A stretch of DNA of 36,405 nucleotides, taken from the NCBI RefSeq assembly GCF_000513935.1, contig NZ_AZUY01000040.1:21788-58192 (forward strand). The letters run 5' to 3'. Under the pieces are notes generated by a model. That model was not told the origin of the DNA, made no database searches, and saw only the letters and a list, made by a program, of their open reading frames with translations. Origin of the DNA: Mesorhizobium sp. WSM3626. Its GTDB lineage: Bacteria; Pseudomonadota; Alphaproteobacteria; Rhizobiales; Rhizobiaceae. The stretch's first letter is position 1. Every line of letters starts with the position of its first letter. The translations under genes were made by a program, and so were the position numbers. Positions 1 to 7,282 of this stretch are shown here, in pieces.

Positions 1-890
1 GCGGCACCTCGTGCTCCCGTGGCCGAGCGCAGCTTGGCGGCGAAGTCAGCAATCACGCGGTCACCGGCGGCATGCCCGTGGGTATCGTTGAGGGCCTTGA
101 AATGGTCGAGGTCGGCCAGCACCAGCGCCACCGGGAATTTGGCCATGGCGCAATGCTGCAGCAGCATGGCGGCGCGCTCCTCGAAACCTCGGCGGTTGAG
201 CAGCCCCGAAAGCGGGTCGGTATGGGTTTCCGTCTTCAGCGCCTTCATCACGTCGAGCGCGGCCGCGGTGAAGAGGCAAAGCGCGATCAGCAGCGACAGC
301 AGTGCGTGCGACAACAGCGCCGTCGTCCAGTACGACGAGCCGTAGAAGCCGTCATAGCTGGCGAAGGGCCCGTGCGCGATGACCACCACCAGGGTGCGCA
401 CGAAGAAATTGACGCTGGACAGCAGCGACAGCACGAACAGGATCTTTTCTGTCGGGCCATTGTTGCGCACCGGGCGCAATTCGGCGGCGACGAGCAGGCT
501 GACGCCGCCGAAACCAAAATTCATCGCCAGGATGCGCCAGGTGAGATCCGGGGTGACGAAGAGAAACCACGCGAATGCCGCAAGGCCGCCGCCCGCCAGC
601 ACGGCGATCGCCACACCGGGCACCTTCCTGCCGTAGCGGGCGACGATGGCGCCGGACAGGCAGCAGGCTGCGATGGTGAAGCAGATGTTCGACACCAGCT
701 TGGTCAGCACCATGCCGATGGGCAAGGTGAAATACTGGAACAGGAAGCCGGGCGCCGAGACGCAGTAGCTGAGCGCCAGCACCGCCAGATAGGGACGATG
801 GCGCTGATAAAACCACAGCACGAGAAACGCCGCGCCGAGCGCCAGCGCGATCGTCGGATTGAGCAACGCTATGAACAGGCCAGTGTCCAA
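1..890 (-). CDS. Membrane-anchored GGDEF protein, C-terminus cut by window edge
   Basis: Probable diguanylate cyclase (GTP to cyclic di-GMP) in the inner membrane. The reading frame is open through the left edge. The N-terminal part is hydrophobic, with several membrane spans and no sensor domain I recognise. It is followed by the start of a GGDEF domain: TDPLSGLLNRRGFEE and then ADLDHFKALNDTHGHAAGD. The GGDEF signature itself lies outside the window, so catalytic competence cannot be judged. An in-frame TGA lies a few codons upstream and no ATG is near, so a TTG at 888-890 is the likely start; an AAGGGAAG stretch upstream could be the ribosome site. The family is clear, the start is uncertain. 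Confidence 0.8.
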   Translation of the reverse strand, partial: MDTGLFIALLNPTIALALGAAFLVLWFYQRHRPYLAVLALSYCVSAPGFLFQYFTLPIGMVLTKLVSNICFTIAACCLSGAIVARYGRKVPGVAIAVLAGGGLAAFAWFLFVTPDLTWRILAMNFGFGGVSLLVAAELRPVRNNGPTEKILFVLSLLSSVNFFVRTLVVVIAHGPFASYDGFYGSSYWTTALLSHALLSLLIALCLFTAAALDVMKALKTETHTDPLSGLLNRRGFEERAAMLLQHCAMAKFPVALVLADLDHFKALNDTHGHAAGDRVIADFAAKLRSATGARGA

Positions 891-894
891 AGGA

Positions 895-923
895 CCGTGA
901 CTTCCCTTCGCTTGACGTCACGG
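895..923. repeat. 7-bp inverted repeat before the GGDEF gene
   Basis: CCGTGAC (895-901) and GTCACGG (917-923) form a perfect inverted repeat with a 15-nt spacer, ending 5 bp from the proposed TTG start of the GGDEF gene. It could be an operator or an mRNA hairpin near the start. No T-run follows, so it is not a convincing terminator. Confidence 0.35.
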
Positions 924-1039
924 AAGACCTTAGGGGGCAAGCCCAAACAAGCCGTTAAGCCAGGGTGTTGGCGCGATATGTCGGCGGGGAACCCCGTGCG
1001 GTCGGCAGCGTTCCTGAATTCACAATCCAGGAGCAGGCC

Positions 1040-1357
1040 ATGGCCGACACGATCACATTGACCGACCACGATGCAATCCGTTCATGGGCTGCCGGGCGTG
1101 CCGGCTTTCCGGCAATCGTCGACATATCGCCCGAGGCTGGGACGCAGCCCATGCTGAGGCTGGTCTTCGGCCAGAACGCCTATCAGGACCAGGACCAGCC
1201 GGAACGGCCCGTCAATGCCGGCGGCTATGAGCTTGTCGAATGGGACGAATGGTTCAAGCTCTTCGAAGAGCAGCAGCTGGCGCTCGTGGTCGCGGCGGAC
1301 GAACCTGGTCGCCGCGAGGAATTCCACGAGCTCATCCGGCGTGACGGCAAGGCCTGA
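1040..1357 (+). CDS. Small conserved-looking hypothetical protein (105 aa)
   Basis: I do not recognise a family. The protein starts MADTITLTDHDAIRSWAAGR and is acidic and soluble, with no signal peptide or membrane span. It has a run of aromatic and acidic residues in the middle (YELVEWDEWFKLFEEQ). The ATG at 1040 is preferred over an upstream ATG at 965 because CCAGGAGC lies about 6 nt before it. The gene stands alone, diverging from the GGDEF gene and converging on leuC. Its stop codon begins a shared hairpin. Codon use matches the neighbours, so it is likely real, with unknown function. Confidence 0.7.
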   Translation: MADTITLTDHDAIRSWAAGRAGFPAIVDISPEAGTQPMLRLVFGQNAYQDQDQPERPVNAGGYELVEWDEWFKLFEEQQLALVVAADEPGRREEFHELIRRDGKA

Positions 1358-1382
1358 CCCGGGCCGCGCAAGGCTCGGGTCA
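1355..1382. terminator. Hairpin between convergent genes
   Basis: TGACCCGGGCC and GGCTCGGGTCA pair over 11 bp, with one G-U, around the loop GCGCAA. It lies between the convergent 105-aa gene and leuC and can fold from either strand. No strong U-run follows on either side, so it is a probable bidirectional 3' hairpin, not a textbook intrinsic terminator. Confidence 0.5.
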
Positions 1383-1395
1383 AAGCCTAACCTGC

Positions 1396-2805
1396 TTATT
1401 TCCAGTCGCGAATGTCGACGAAGTGGCCGGCGATCGCCGCCGCCGCCGCCATAGCCGGCGACACCAGATGGGTGCGGCCCTTGAAGCCTTGCCGGCCTTC
1501 GAAATTGCGGTTCGAGGTCGAGGCGCAGCGTTCATGCGGCTTCAGCCGGTCATCGTTCATGGCCAGGCACATGGAGCAGCCCGGCTCGCGCCAGTCGAAA
1601 CCGGCGGCGAGGAAGATCTTGTCCAGCCCCTCGGCTTCCGCCTGCTCCTTCACCAGGCCGGAGCCCGGCACGATCATGGCATCGACATGCGGGCTGACCG
1701 TCTTGCCTTCGACTACCTTGGCAACGGCGCGCAGATCCTCGATGCGGCCATTGGTGCAGGAGCCGATGAAGACGCGGTCGAGCGTGATGTCGGTGATCTT
1801 CGTCCCCGGCGTCAGGCCCATATAGTCGAGCGCGCGCAGCTTGGAGGTGCGCTTGTTCTCGTCGGTGATGTCTTCCGGGTTAGGCACGATGCCCTGCACG
1901 GAGACGACGTCCTCGGGCGAAGAGCCCCAGGAGACGATCGGCGGCAGTTTCGCCGCGTCGAGCACGATCACCTTGTCGAAATGCGCGCCTTCGTCGGTCC
2001 GCAGCGTCTTCCAGTATTCGAGCGCCGCGTCCCAGGCAGCGCCCTTGGGCGCGCGCGGCTTGTCCTTGACATAGGCGAAGGTGGTCTCGTCCGCCGCGAT
2101 CAGGCCGGCGCGCGCGCCGCCTTCGATCGACATGTTGCAGATCGTCATGCGGCCTTCCATCGACAGCGCACGGATCGCCTCGCCAGCATATTCGATGACA
2201 TAGCCGGTGCCGCCGGCGGTGCCGATCTCGCCGATGATGGCGAGGATGATGTCCTTGGCCGTGACGCCTTCGGGCAGCACGCCATCGACGCGCACCAGCA
2301 TGTTCTTGGCCTTGCGCTGGATCAGCGTCTGAGTCGCCAGCACATGCTCGACCTCGGACGTGCCGATGCCATGCGCCAGCGCGCCGAAAGCACCATGGGT
2401 GGAGGTGTGGCTGTCGCCGCAGACGATGGTCATGCCCGGCAGCGTAAAGCCCTGCTCGGGGCCGATGATGTGGACGATGCCCTGGCGGATATCGTTCTCG
2501 GAATAATACTCGACGCCGAAATCCCTGGCGTTCTTGGCCAGCGCCTCGACCTGGATGCGGCTTTCCTCGTTCTTGATGCCGAACTTGCGCTCGGGCGAGG
2601 TCGAGACATTGTGATCGACGACGGCCAGGGTCTTTTCCGGGTGACGGACTTTTCTGCCGCTCATGCGCAGCCCTTCGAAGGCCTGCGGGCTGGTCACCTC
2701 ATGGACGAGGTGGCGGTCGATATAGAGCAGGCAGGTGCCGTCGTCCTGGCGGTCGACGACATGGTCGTCGAAAATCTTGTCGTAGAGGGTGCGCGGTGCG
2801 CTCAT
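1396..2805 (-). CDS. leuC: 3-isopropylmalate dehydratase large subunit
   Basis: Aconitase-family subunit that, with LeuD, isomerises 2-isopropylmalate to 3-isopropylmalate in leucine synthesis in the cytoplasm. The 469-aa length is normal for the family. [4Fe-4S] ligands are visible in FIGSCTNGR and in GCSMCLAMN near the C-terminus, and the family motif CGDSHTSTHGAFGALA is present. The start MSAPRTLYDKIFDDH matches the usual N-terminus. leuD is not adjacent here, as is common in rhizobia. A leader of roughly 190 nt precedes the gene, containing a possible small ORF and a GC hairpin. Confidence 0.97.
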   Translation of the reverse strand: MSAPRTLYDKIFDDHVVDRQDDGTCLLYIDRHLVHEVTSPQAFEGLRMSGRKVRHPEKTLAVVDHNVSTSPERKFGIKNEESRIQVEALAKNARDFGVEYYSENDIRQGIVHIIGPEQGFTLPGMTIVCGDSHTSTHGAFGALAHGIGTSEVEHVLATQTLIQRKAKNMLVRVDGVLPEGVTAKDIILAIIGEIGTAGGTGYVIEYAGEAIRALSMEGRMTICNMSIEGGARAGLIAADETTFAYVKDKPRAPKGAAWDAALEYWKTLRTDEGAHFDKVIVLDAAKLPPIVSWGSSPEDVVSVQGIVPNPEDITDENKRTSKLRALDYMGLTPGTKITDITLDRVFIGSCTNGRIEDLRAVAKVVEGKTVSPHVDAMIVPGSGLVKEQAEAEGLDKIFLAAGFDWREPGCSMCLAMNDDRLKPHERCASTSNRNFEGRQGFKGRTHLVSPAMAAAAAIAGHFVDIRDWK

Positions 2806-2845
2806 GTGCGTAAATCCGTCGATATGAGAATGGGAAAGAACTGAT

Positions 2846-2861
2846 GCCGCAAGCCTGCGGC
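2846..2861 (-). other. GC-rich hairpin in the leuC leader
   Basis: GCCGCA, a 4-nt loop and TGCGGC form a perfect 6-bp stem between the possible leader ORF and the leuC start. The transcript continues with AUCAGUUCUUUCCC, which is only weakly U-rich. It could be an attenuator-like or stability hairpin, but I see no competing antiterminator stem and no leucine codon run. Confidence 0.3.
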
Positions 2862-2874
2862 CGGCCGTCAGGGA

Positions 2875-2991
2875 TCAGCGAAGTCGGCTGGTCAGGGCGC
2901 CGGACACGCGCGCGGAGAAGCGCGACGGCAGGCGTTTTCTGTCCTGCAGCACGAATCCCTTGTAGGCCGGATCGCCAAAAAGCTCTTCCAT
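2875..2991 (-). CDS. Possible 38-aa leader ORF upstream of leuC
   Basis: Reading MEELFGDPAYKGFVL onward, the frame is basic at its C-terminal half (several Arg) and ends TSRLR. Its ATG lies about 8 nt downstream of a candidate -10 element, so if that promoter is real the start codon would be at or next to the transcript 5' end, making it leaderless. There is no ribosome site. It has five scattered Leu codons, not a run, so it does not look like a classical leucine attenuator peptide. It may be chance. Confidence 0.3.
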   Translation of the reverse strand: MEELFGDPAYKGFVLQDRKRLPSRFSARVSGALTSRLR

Positions 2992-2998
2992 GGCCGGG

Positions 2999-3027
2999 TA
3001 GATAGCAATGTTTTGGGTTTTCGGCAA
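2999..3027 (-). promoter_or_regulatory. Candidate sigma-70 promoter for leuC
   Basis: TTGCCG (3022-3027) and TATCTA (2999-3004) are separated by exactly 17 bp, with an extended TG before the -10 (TGCTATCTA). The spacer is A-rich. It is the best match in the leuC upstream region, but both hexamers are imperfect. Confidence 0.4.
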
Positions 3028-3047
3028 TTGCGGCGTGTCGCCAGCGC

Positions 3048-3683
3048 TCAGATCACCTCGAACACAAAGGTCCTCACCAGCGCGTCCGGCTCGGCGATCG
3101 CATAGCAGCGAAACCACGGGCTTGCCTCAACCGTCCGCCACTTTCCTCCCTGCTCCAATTCATCGAACACCGCCTGGAACCCGCCGCTCTCGAAAACCTG
3201 GTCGCGCACGGTGAAGATGGCGTGGCCGCCCTTCTTCGTGATGCGCACCAGCTCGTGCAGGCCAGACGCCGGCGCGTGGCTGATGGTGAACACACCGGTG
3301 GAGAAGAAGGCGCGGAAATACCCGTCCGGCCACGGCAGGGGGCCGCCAAGCATTGCCTGCCTCAGCTCGCTGTAGGCATCGCGGCTGCCGGCTATCTTGA
3401 GCATGTCGTCCGAGAGATCCAGCCCGGCAATGTCGCTGTAACCGAGCGCTTTCAAGGAAGGTCCCGACAGGCCGGTGCCGCAGCCGGCGTCGAGCAGCGG
3501 CCCCTCGCCCGCCGGCACGTGGCGCGTCACCCAGGCGGTGATCAGGAACGGCAGGAGATAACCGAGCGAGGCGGTCTCGCTGTCATAGGTCGCGGCCCAT
3601 GCGGCATAGGCCTGCGCCAGCGTTTCGGGCGTATCGGCCGTGCAGACCGAATCCAGCGCCGCATTGGCCTTGTCTATGTTCAT
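3048..3683 (-). CDS. Class I SAM-dependent methyltransferase
   Basis: Methyltransferase of unknown substrate. The glycine-rich SAM-binding motif I is LLDAGCGTGLSGPSLKALGY, followed by the acidic motif II in GLDLSDDML. The N-terminal AYAAWAATYD is typical of the UbiE/METTL27-like group. The ATG at 3683 is favoured because a strong GGAGGAGGAG sits 7 nt upstream; a GTG two codons earlier is also in frame but too close to that site. It lies 55 bp downstream of an ABC permease gene on the same strand and may be read from the transporter transcript. The fold is clear, the substrate unknown. Confidence 0.85.
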   Translation of the reverse strand: MNIDKANAALDSVCTADTPETLAQAYAAWAATYDSETASLGYLLPFLITAWVTRHVPAGEGPLLDAGCGTGLSGPSLKALGYSDIAGLDLSDDMLKIAGSRDAYSELRQAMLGGPLPWPDGYFRAFFSTGVFTISHAPASGLHELVRITKKGGHAIFTVRDQVFESGGFQAVFDELEQGGKWRTVEASPWFRCYAIAEPDALVRTFVFEVI

Positions 3684-3738
3684 GGGCACGCTCCTCCTCC
3701 GGTAAACGCCCGAGCCTAACGCTGTCCTGGCCCAAAAA

Positions 3739-4548
3739 CTATTCCTCGTGCTGGCGGCGCAAACGCCGCTCCAGCGCCCTGAGCGACAGCGACAGGCCGA
3801 CGGTGAGGATGAGATAGATATAGGCTGTTATCGAATAGGTCTCGAAGAAGCGGAATGAGCCGGCGGCGTAGACCTTGCCCATCTGCGTGATGTCGGCGAC
3901 GCCGAGCACCGAGACCAGCGAGGAATCCTTGACCAGGGCGACGAAATCATTGCCGAGCGGCGGCAGGATGGTGCGGATCGCCTGCGGGAACACGACCAGC
4001 CGGAAGCGCTGCGCGCGGCTCAGCCCCAAGGCCTTCGCCGCCTCGATTTGGCCTTTCTCGACCGACTGGATGCCGGCCCGGAAAACCTCCGAGATGAAGG
4101 CCGAATAGCCGATGGTCAGCGCCATGATGGCGCGCCACAGCAACGACACGTCGCGCACCAGCAGCTCACCGAGAATGCCGGCGCTCTGCAGCGGTGCGGT
4201 CAGCGCGTTCCAGGCCGCGACGAACGCCGGCGCGCCGGCAAACGCGATCCAGAACAGCAGCACCAGGATCGGCACGCCGCGAATGATCTCGACATAGAAG
4301 CGCGCGATCTGCCGCAGCCAGGTCGAGCCCGACAGGCCCATGAGCGCAATGCCGAGGCCGATGATCGACGCCATGGCGAAAGCAACCACGGTGACGAAGA
4401 CGGTGATGCCGATGCCCTTGGCGACAGTGGCGAAGACCTGCGCGTAGAGATCGCTGGCCGCGATGGCGAGTGCGGCCACCAACGCCAGCACCGCGGCAAC
4501 GGCGAGCCACCAGGGAAAGTCGGGTTTGGAGATGGAGGGGGCTGCCAT
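3739..4548 (-). CDS. Polar amino-acid ABC transporter permease
   Basis: Inner-membrane permease of the HisM/GlnP type. About five to six hydrophobic segments are visible, with the first at the N-terminus (PWWLAVAAVLALVAALAIA). The conserved ATPase-contact loop reads IEAAKALGLSRAQRFRLVVF, matching the EAA motif. Length (269 aa) is slightly above the usual 220-250 because of the N-terminal extension. It is 87 bp downstream of a periplasmic binding protein gene and would work with it. No ATP-binding subunit and no second permease are present in the neighbourhood, so it either homodimerises and borrows an ATPase or depends on a distant gene. Confidence 0.92.
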   Translation of the reverse strand: MAAPSISKPDFPWWLAVAAVLALVAALAIAASDLYAQVFATVAKGIGITVFVTVVAFAMASIIGLGIALMGLSGSTWLRQIARFYVEIIRGVPILVLLFWIAFAGAPAFVAAWNALTAPLQSAGILGELLVRDVSLLWRAIMALTIGYSAFISEVFRAGIQSVEKGQIEAAKALGLSRAQRFRLVVFPQAIRTILPPLGNDFVALVKDSSLVSVLGVADITQMGKVYAAGSFRFFETYSITAYIYLILTVGLSLSLRALERRLRRQHEE

Positions 4549-4635
4549 CAGGTGGCGTAAGAACTGGGAGAGGGACGCGGGCGCAGCCTCAGCGCAACTC
4601 CCTGCCCCTCAGACGACTCCTTCAACAAGATTGGC

Positions 4636-5433
4636 TCACTGCCCCATCTTGTAATCAAGGAACCATTTCTTGTTGAGCGCATCGAGCGTTCCATCCGCCT
4701 TGAGCGCCGCGATCGCCGCATTGACCGGCTTCACCAGGTCCGAGCCCTTGGGGAAGATGAAGCCGAAATCCTCCGTGCCGAGCGGGCCGCCGATCAGCTT
4801 CAGCTTGCCCTCCGAAGCATCGACATAGCCCTTGCCCGCGGTGCCGTCGGTCAGCACGACATCGACATCGCCGGATTTCAGCGCCTGCACCGTGGCGCCA
4901 AATGTTTCAAACAGTTTGATGCGTGGGTTCTGCTCATTGCCGTCCAGCACGCTGTAGACGGCGGTATAGAATGGCGTGGTGCCCGCCTGCGCGCCGATCA
5001 GCCCGTCCTTGAAGGCGCCGAAGGTCTTGGCATCGGTGAAGCGGCTTTCATCGCCGCGCACCAGCATGAACTGTTCCGAGCGCATATAGGGGTCGGAGAA
5101 ATCCACCTTCTGCTTGCGGTCGTCCTTGATGGTGATCCCGGTCATGCCGATGTTGTACTGGTTGTCCGAAACCGCCTGGATCATCGCGTCCCAGGAGGTG
5201 TTCTGGTACTCGACCTTGAAATTGAGCCGCTTGGCGATCTCGTTCATCGCGTCATATTCCCAGCCGATCTGTTTGCCGGTCTTGGCATCGATGAATTGCA
5301 GCGGCGGATAGGCATTCTCCGTCACCACCACCACCTTTTTGCCGCCGAGATCGGGCAGCGCCTGCGCGAAGGCGGCAATGGGCGCCAGGACGAGAGCCAA
5401 CAGGCCGGCCAGCAGCAATTTTGATTTGGTCAT
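4636..5433 (-). CDS. Amino-acid ABC transporter substrate-binding protein
   Basis: Periplasmic solute-binding protein of family 3 (SBP_bac_3), 265 aa from the ATG at 5433, which has GGGGAG about 8 nt upstream. A Sec signal peptide with a long hydrophobic core ends near AAFAQA at about residue 23. Family motifs are ENAYPPLQFID, GWEYDAMNEIAKRL, and DVVLTDGTAGKGYV in the second lobe. It should capture a polar amino acid or similar ligand and deliver it to the downstream permease; the ligand cannot be read from the sequence. A longer in-frame start exists upstream but would bury the signal peptide. Confidence 0.92.
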   Translation of the reverse strand: MTKSKLLLAGLLALVLAPIAAFAQALPDLGGKKVVVVTENAYPPLQFIDAKTGKQIGWEYDAMNEIAKRLNFKVEYQNTSWDAMIQAVSDNQYNIGMTGITIKDDRKQKVDFSDPYMRSEQFMLVRGDESRFTDAKTFGAFKDGLIGAQAGTTPFYTAVYSVLDGNEQNPRIKLFETFGATVQALKSGDVDVVLTDGTAGKGYVDASEGKLKLIGGPLGTEDFGFIFPKGSDLVKPVNAAIAALKADGTLDALNKKWFLDYKMGQ

Positions 5434-5459
5434 GACAACACTCCCCGGAAATTGAAAGC

Positions 5460-5477
5460 GCCCGGATATCACCGGGC
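5460..5477 (-). other. Leader hairpin before the binding-protein gene
   Basis: GCCCGG, a 6-nt loop and CCGGGC form a 6-bp stem whose near edge is 26 nt upstream of the binding-protein start codon. It could affect translation or mRNA stability; function is not deducible. Confidence 0.3.
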
Positions 5478-5498
5478 TCGCAGGAAAATACGGCGCCG

Positions 5499-5526
5499 AC
5501 TTTAGCTTTCCGCAAGCGCCATGCAA
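5499..5526 (-). promoter_or_regulatory. Candidate promoter for the ABC transporter genes
   Basis: TTGCAT (5521-5526) and TAAAGT (5499-5504) are separated by 16 bp and lie about 65 nt upstream of the binding-protein start. The hexamers are partial matches to sigma-70 consensus. Confidence 0.35.
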
Positions 5527-5628
5527 GACGGTCCGCTATGTCGGGATAGCCGAAAACGGATTTGGATGCCTTCAATCCAGAGATTCCGGACCGATCCTTG
5601 CCACGGCAATGGATGGCTGCGTTGACGG

Positions 5629-6171
5629 CTAGGATTTTCCCGTGTCGGGGGCCGACGCTTCCGCGTCCGTCGACCGGTCGTCGGCCACAGCGCTGCGCAG
5701 GCCCGCGACAAGATGGGTGAGTGTGCCGTGCAGGGCCTTCGCTTCACCTGGTCCGAGCGGGACGCTGCAGGCAAGCGCGGCTGAGACATCCTTCATGCGG
5801 GCGCGCAGGGCCTGGCCCTTGGCCGTCGGCTCGACCTGCACCCGGCGCTCGTCCGCGGCATCGCGCCGGCGGGTGACCAGGCCGCCCGCCTCCATTCGCT
5901 TGAGCAGCGGCGTCAGCGTCGCTGAATCCAGGCCGAGCGCTTCGCCAAGCTCGCCCACCGTGCTCGGCGCGCGTTCCCACAGTGCCAGCATCGCCAGATA
6001 TTGCGGATAGGTCAGGCCGAGCGGATCGAGCAACGGCCGGTAAAGCTTGGTCATCAGCCCGCTCGCCGAATAGAGCGCGAAACAGAGCTGCTGATCGAGC
6101 CGTGGCACCGGGATCGCCCCGACGGCCTCCGCCGGGGCCTCGCTGGCTTTCGTTTCGACCTTTGTCGTCAT
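5629..6171 (-). CDS. ohrR: MarR-family organic-peroxide sensor, OhrR-like
   Basis: Winged-helix repressor of 180 aa. The N-terminal Cys30 in LDQQLCFALYSASGLMTKLY sits where OhrR proteins carry their reactive thiol, and the helix-turn-helix region reads TVGELGEALGLDSATLTPLLKRME. In known systems oxidation of this Cys releases DNA and induces ohr. The ATG overlaps the ohr stop codon (ATGA), giving tight translational coupling in an ohr-ohrR operon and implying autorepression. The tails at both ends, before residue 25 and after about residue 165, are longer than in typical OhrR. Assignment rests on the Cys and on the ohr neighbour. Confidence 0.9.
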   Translation of the reverse strand: MTTKVETKASEAPAEAVGAIPVPRLDQQLCFALYSASGLMTKLYRPLLDPLGLTYPQYLAMLALWERAPSTVGELGEALGLDSATLTPLLKRMEAGGLVTRRRDAADERRVQVEPTAKGQALRARMKDVSAALACSVPLGPGEAKALHGTLTHLVAGLRSAVADDRSTDAEASAPDTGKS

Positions 6172-6581
6172 GCCGCCTTTACCGAAAGCGCTACCTCGAC
6201 ATTGCCCTTGATGGCGTTCGAATAGGGGCAAACCTGATGCGCCGCCGATACAAGCGCTTCCGCCGCCGCCTGATCAAGGCCTTTTGTCTCCACTGCCAAT
6301 GCGACGCCGAGCCTGAAGCCCTCGCCGTTGGGAAGCAGGCTGACGGTCGAGGTTATCGCGGCATCCTCGAGCGGCAGCTTCTGCTTGCGCGCGACGAAGC
6401 GGACGGCGCTTTCGAAGCAGGCGGCATAGCCGATGGCGAAAAGCTGCTCGGGATTGGTCGCGCCGCCCGGCCCGCCGAGCTCCCTGGGCATCGCCAGATC
6501 GACCTTGAGCAGGCCGTCGCTGGTCTCGCCATGGCCGGCGCGACCGCCGGTCACGTGGGCCTGTGTGGTGTAGAGTGCCAT
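6168..6581 (-). CDS. ohr: Organic hydroperoxide resistance protein (OsmC/Ohr family)
   Basis: Thiol peroxidase that reduces organic and lipid hydroperoxides, in other bacteria with lipoyl-protein reductant. It has 137 aa from the ATG at 6581, with GGAGA about 8 nt upstream. The two catalytic cysteines are Cys55 (GYAACFESAV) and Cys118 (HQVCPYSNA), with the expected spacing. The conserved N-terminal GGRAGHGETSDG is present. It is the first gene of the ohr-ohrR pair, behind a promoter overlapped by two similar palindromes. The lipoyl route would connect it functionally with sucB and lpd elsewhere in this window; that link is inference. Confidence 0.95.
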   Translation of the reverse strand: MALYTTQAHVTGGRAGHGETSDGLLKVDLAMPRELGGPGGATNPEQLFAIGYAACFESAVRFVARKQKLPLEDAAITSTVSLLPNGEGFRLGVALAVETKGLDQAAAEALVSAAHQVCPYSNAIKGNVEVALSVKAA

Positions 6582-6599
6582 ATCGTAGTCTCCAATCAT

Positions 6600-6626
6600 A
6601 TTGTGCACGATTATTTAGTACACTAT
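6600..6626 (-). promoter_or_regulatory. Two candidate OhrR operator sites
   Basis: Read on the minus strand, ATAGTGTACTAA (6615-6626) and ATCGTGCACAAT (6600-6611) are near-palindromes of one pattern (AT, any base, GTG, pyrimidine, AC, A/T, A, A/T), starting 15 bp apart. They cover the -10 region and the start of the leader of ohr, the position expected for a MarR-type repressor. The pairing with OhrR is inference. Confidence 0.5.
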
Positions 6627-6641
6627 GCAATTGGGCGTCAA
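6612..6641 (-). promoter_or_regulatory. Candidate ohr-ohrR promoter
   Basis: TTGACG (6636-6641) matches the -35 consensus at five of six positions; TAAATA (6612-6617) follows after 18 bp. The -10 lies within the AT-rich stretch covered by the two putative operators, about 30 nt upstream of the ohr start. Confidence 0.5.
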
Positions 6642-6691
6642 CCACCGTTCCGTATTCCCGGAACCGAAAGCGTTCACAGTCTGGTGAAACG

Positions 6692-6717
6692 AAAAAAGGC
6701 GGCCGAAGCCGCCTTTT
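6692..6717 (-). terminator. Intrinsic terminator of rplS
   Basis: AAAAGGCGGC, loop TTCG and GCCGCCTTTT form a perfect 10-bp stem with a UUCG tetraloop, followed by more T on the minus strand. It is 20 bp after the rplS stop. Because both arms end in A/T runs it could also work in the plus direction. Confidence 0.85.
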
Positions 6718-6736
6718 CAAAATCCTTCGTCGAACC

Positions 6737-7282
6737 TTATTCGGCGGGGGTCGCTTCAGCGGCCTTGGCTGCTTCGGCCTCGGCGGCCGCCTTCTTCTCT
6801 GCGGCTTCCTTGGCGGCCGTCTCGGCGGCCAAGGCCTGGGCGGCGGCGACCTTCTCGGCCTCGATGCGGGCCTTCTCGGCGTTCAGCGCGTCGCGCTCCT
6901 CATCGTTGAGCTTGCGGGCGCGCACGCCGGTGTTTTCCGAGATACGAGCCGACTTGCCGCGACGATCGCGCAGGTAATAGAGCTTGGCGCGGCGCACCTT
7001 GCCGCGGCGCACGATCTCGACGCCTTCGACCATCGGCGAGTAGACTGGGAACACGCGCTCGACGCCTTCGCCGTAGGAGATCTTGCGGACGGTGAAGTTT
7101 TCCTGGAAGCCGGAACCGGCGCGGGCGATGACGACGCCCTCATAGGCCTGGACGCGGGTGCGGGTGCCTTCGGTCACGCGGACCTGGACGCGCACGGTGT
7201 CGCCGGGCTGGAATTCGGGAAGCTTGCGCTTGGCTTCGATCTTGGCGGCCTGTTCGGCCTCGAGCTGACGGATGAGATCCAT
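6737..7282 (-). CDS. rplS: 50S ribosomal protein bL19 with long C-terminal tail
   Basis: Large-subunit protein at the 30S/50S interface. The core matches bL19: MDLIRQLEAEQAAKIEAKR, FQPGDTVRVQVRV, RVQAYEGVVIAR and KVRRAKLYYLRDRRGKSARI. The usual family length is about 115-130 aa. Here 181 aa include an Ala/Glu/Lys-rich, probably helical tail of about 55 residues after residue 125, as in other Rhizobiales. The gene is separated from trmD-rimM by an opposite-strand permease gene, so it needs its own promoter; a candidate lies about 180 nt upstream. A strong terminator follows. Confidence 0.97.
   Translation of the reverse strand: MDLIRQLEAEQAAKIEAKRKLPEFQPGDTVRVQVRVTEGTRTRVQAYEGVVIARAGSGFQENFTVRKISYGEGVERVFPVYSPMVEGVEIVRRGKVRRAKLYYLRDRRGKSARISENTGVRARKLNDEERDALNAEKARIEAEKVAAAQALAAETAAKEAAEKKAAAEAEAAKAAEATPAE

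Noticed and set aside
352..921. 189-codon minus-strand frame in the GGDEF region
   Set aside because: Another minus-strand frame here is open to the edge, carries membrane helices and the start of GGDEF, and has a better composition.
1423..2844. 473-codon plus-strand frame opposite leuC
   Set aside because: Antisense shadow of leuC in high-GC DNA: the product is Asp/Gly/His/Arg-rich with no motif, while the minus strand encodes a complete LeuC.
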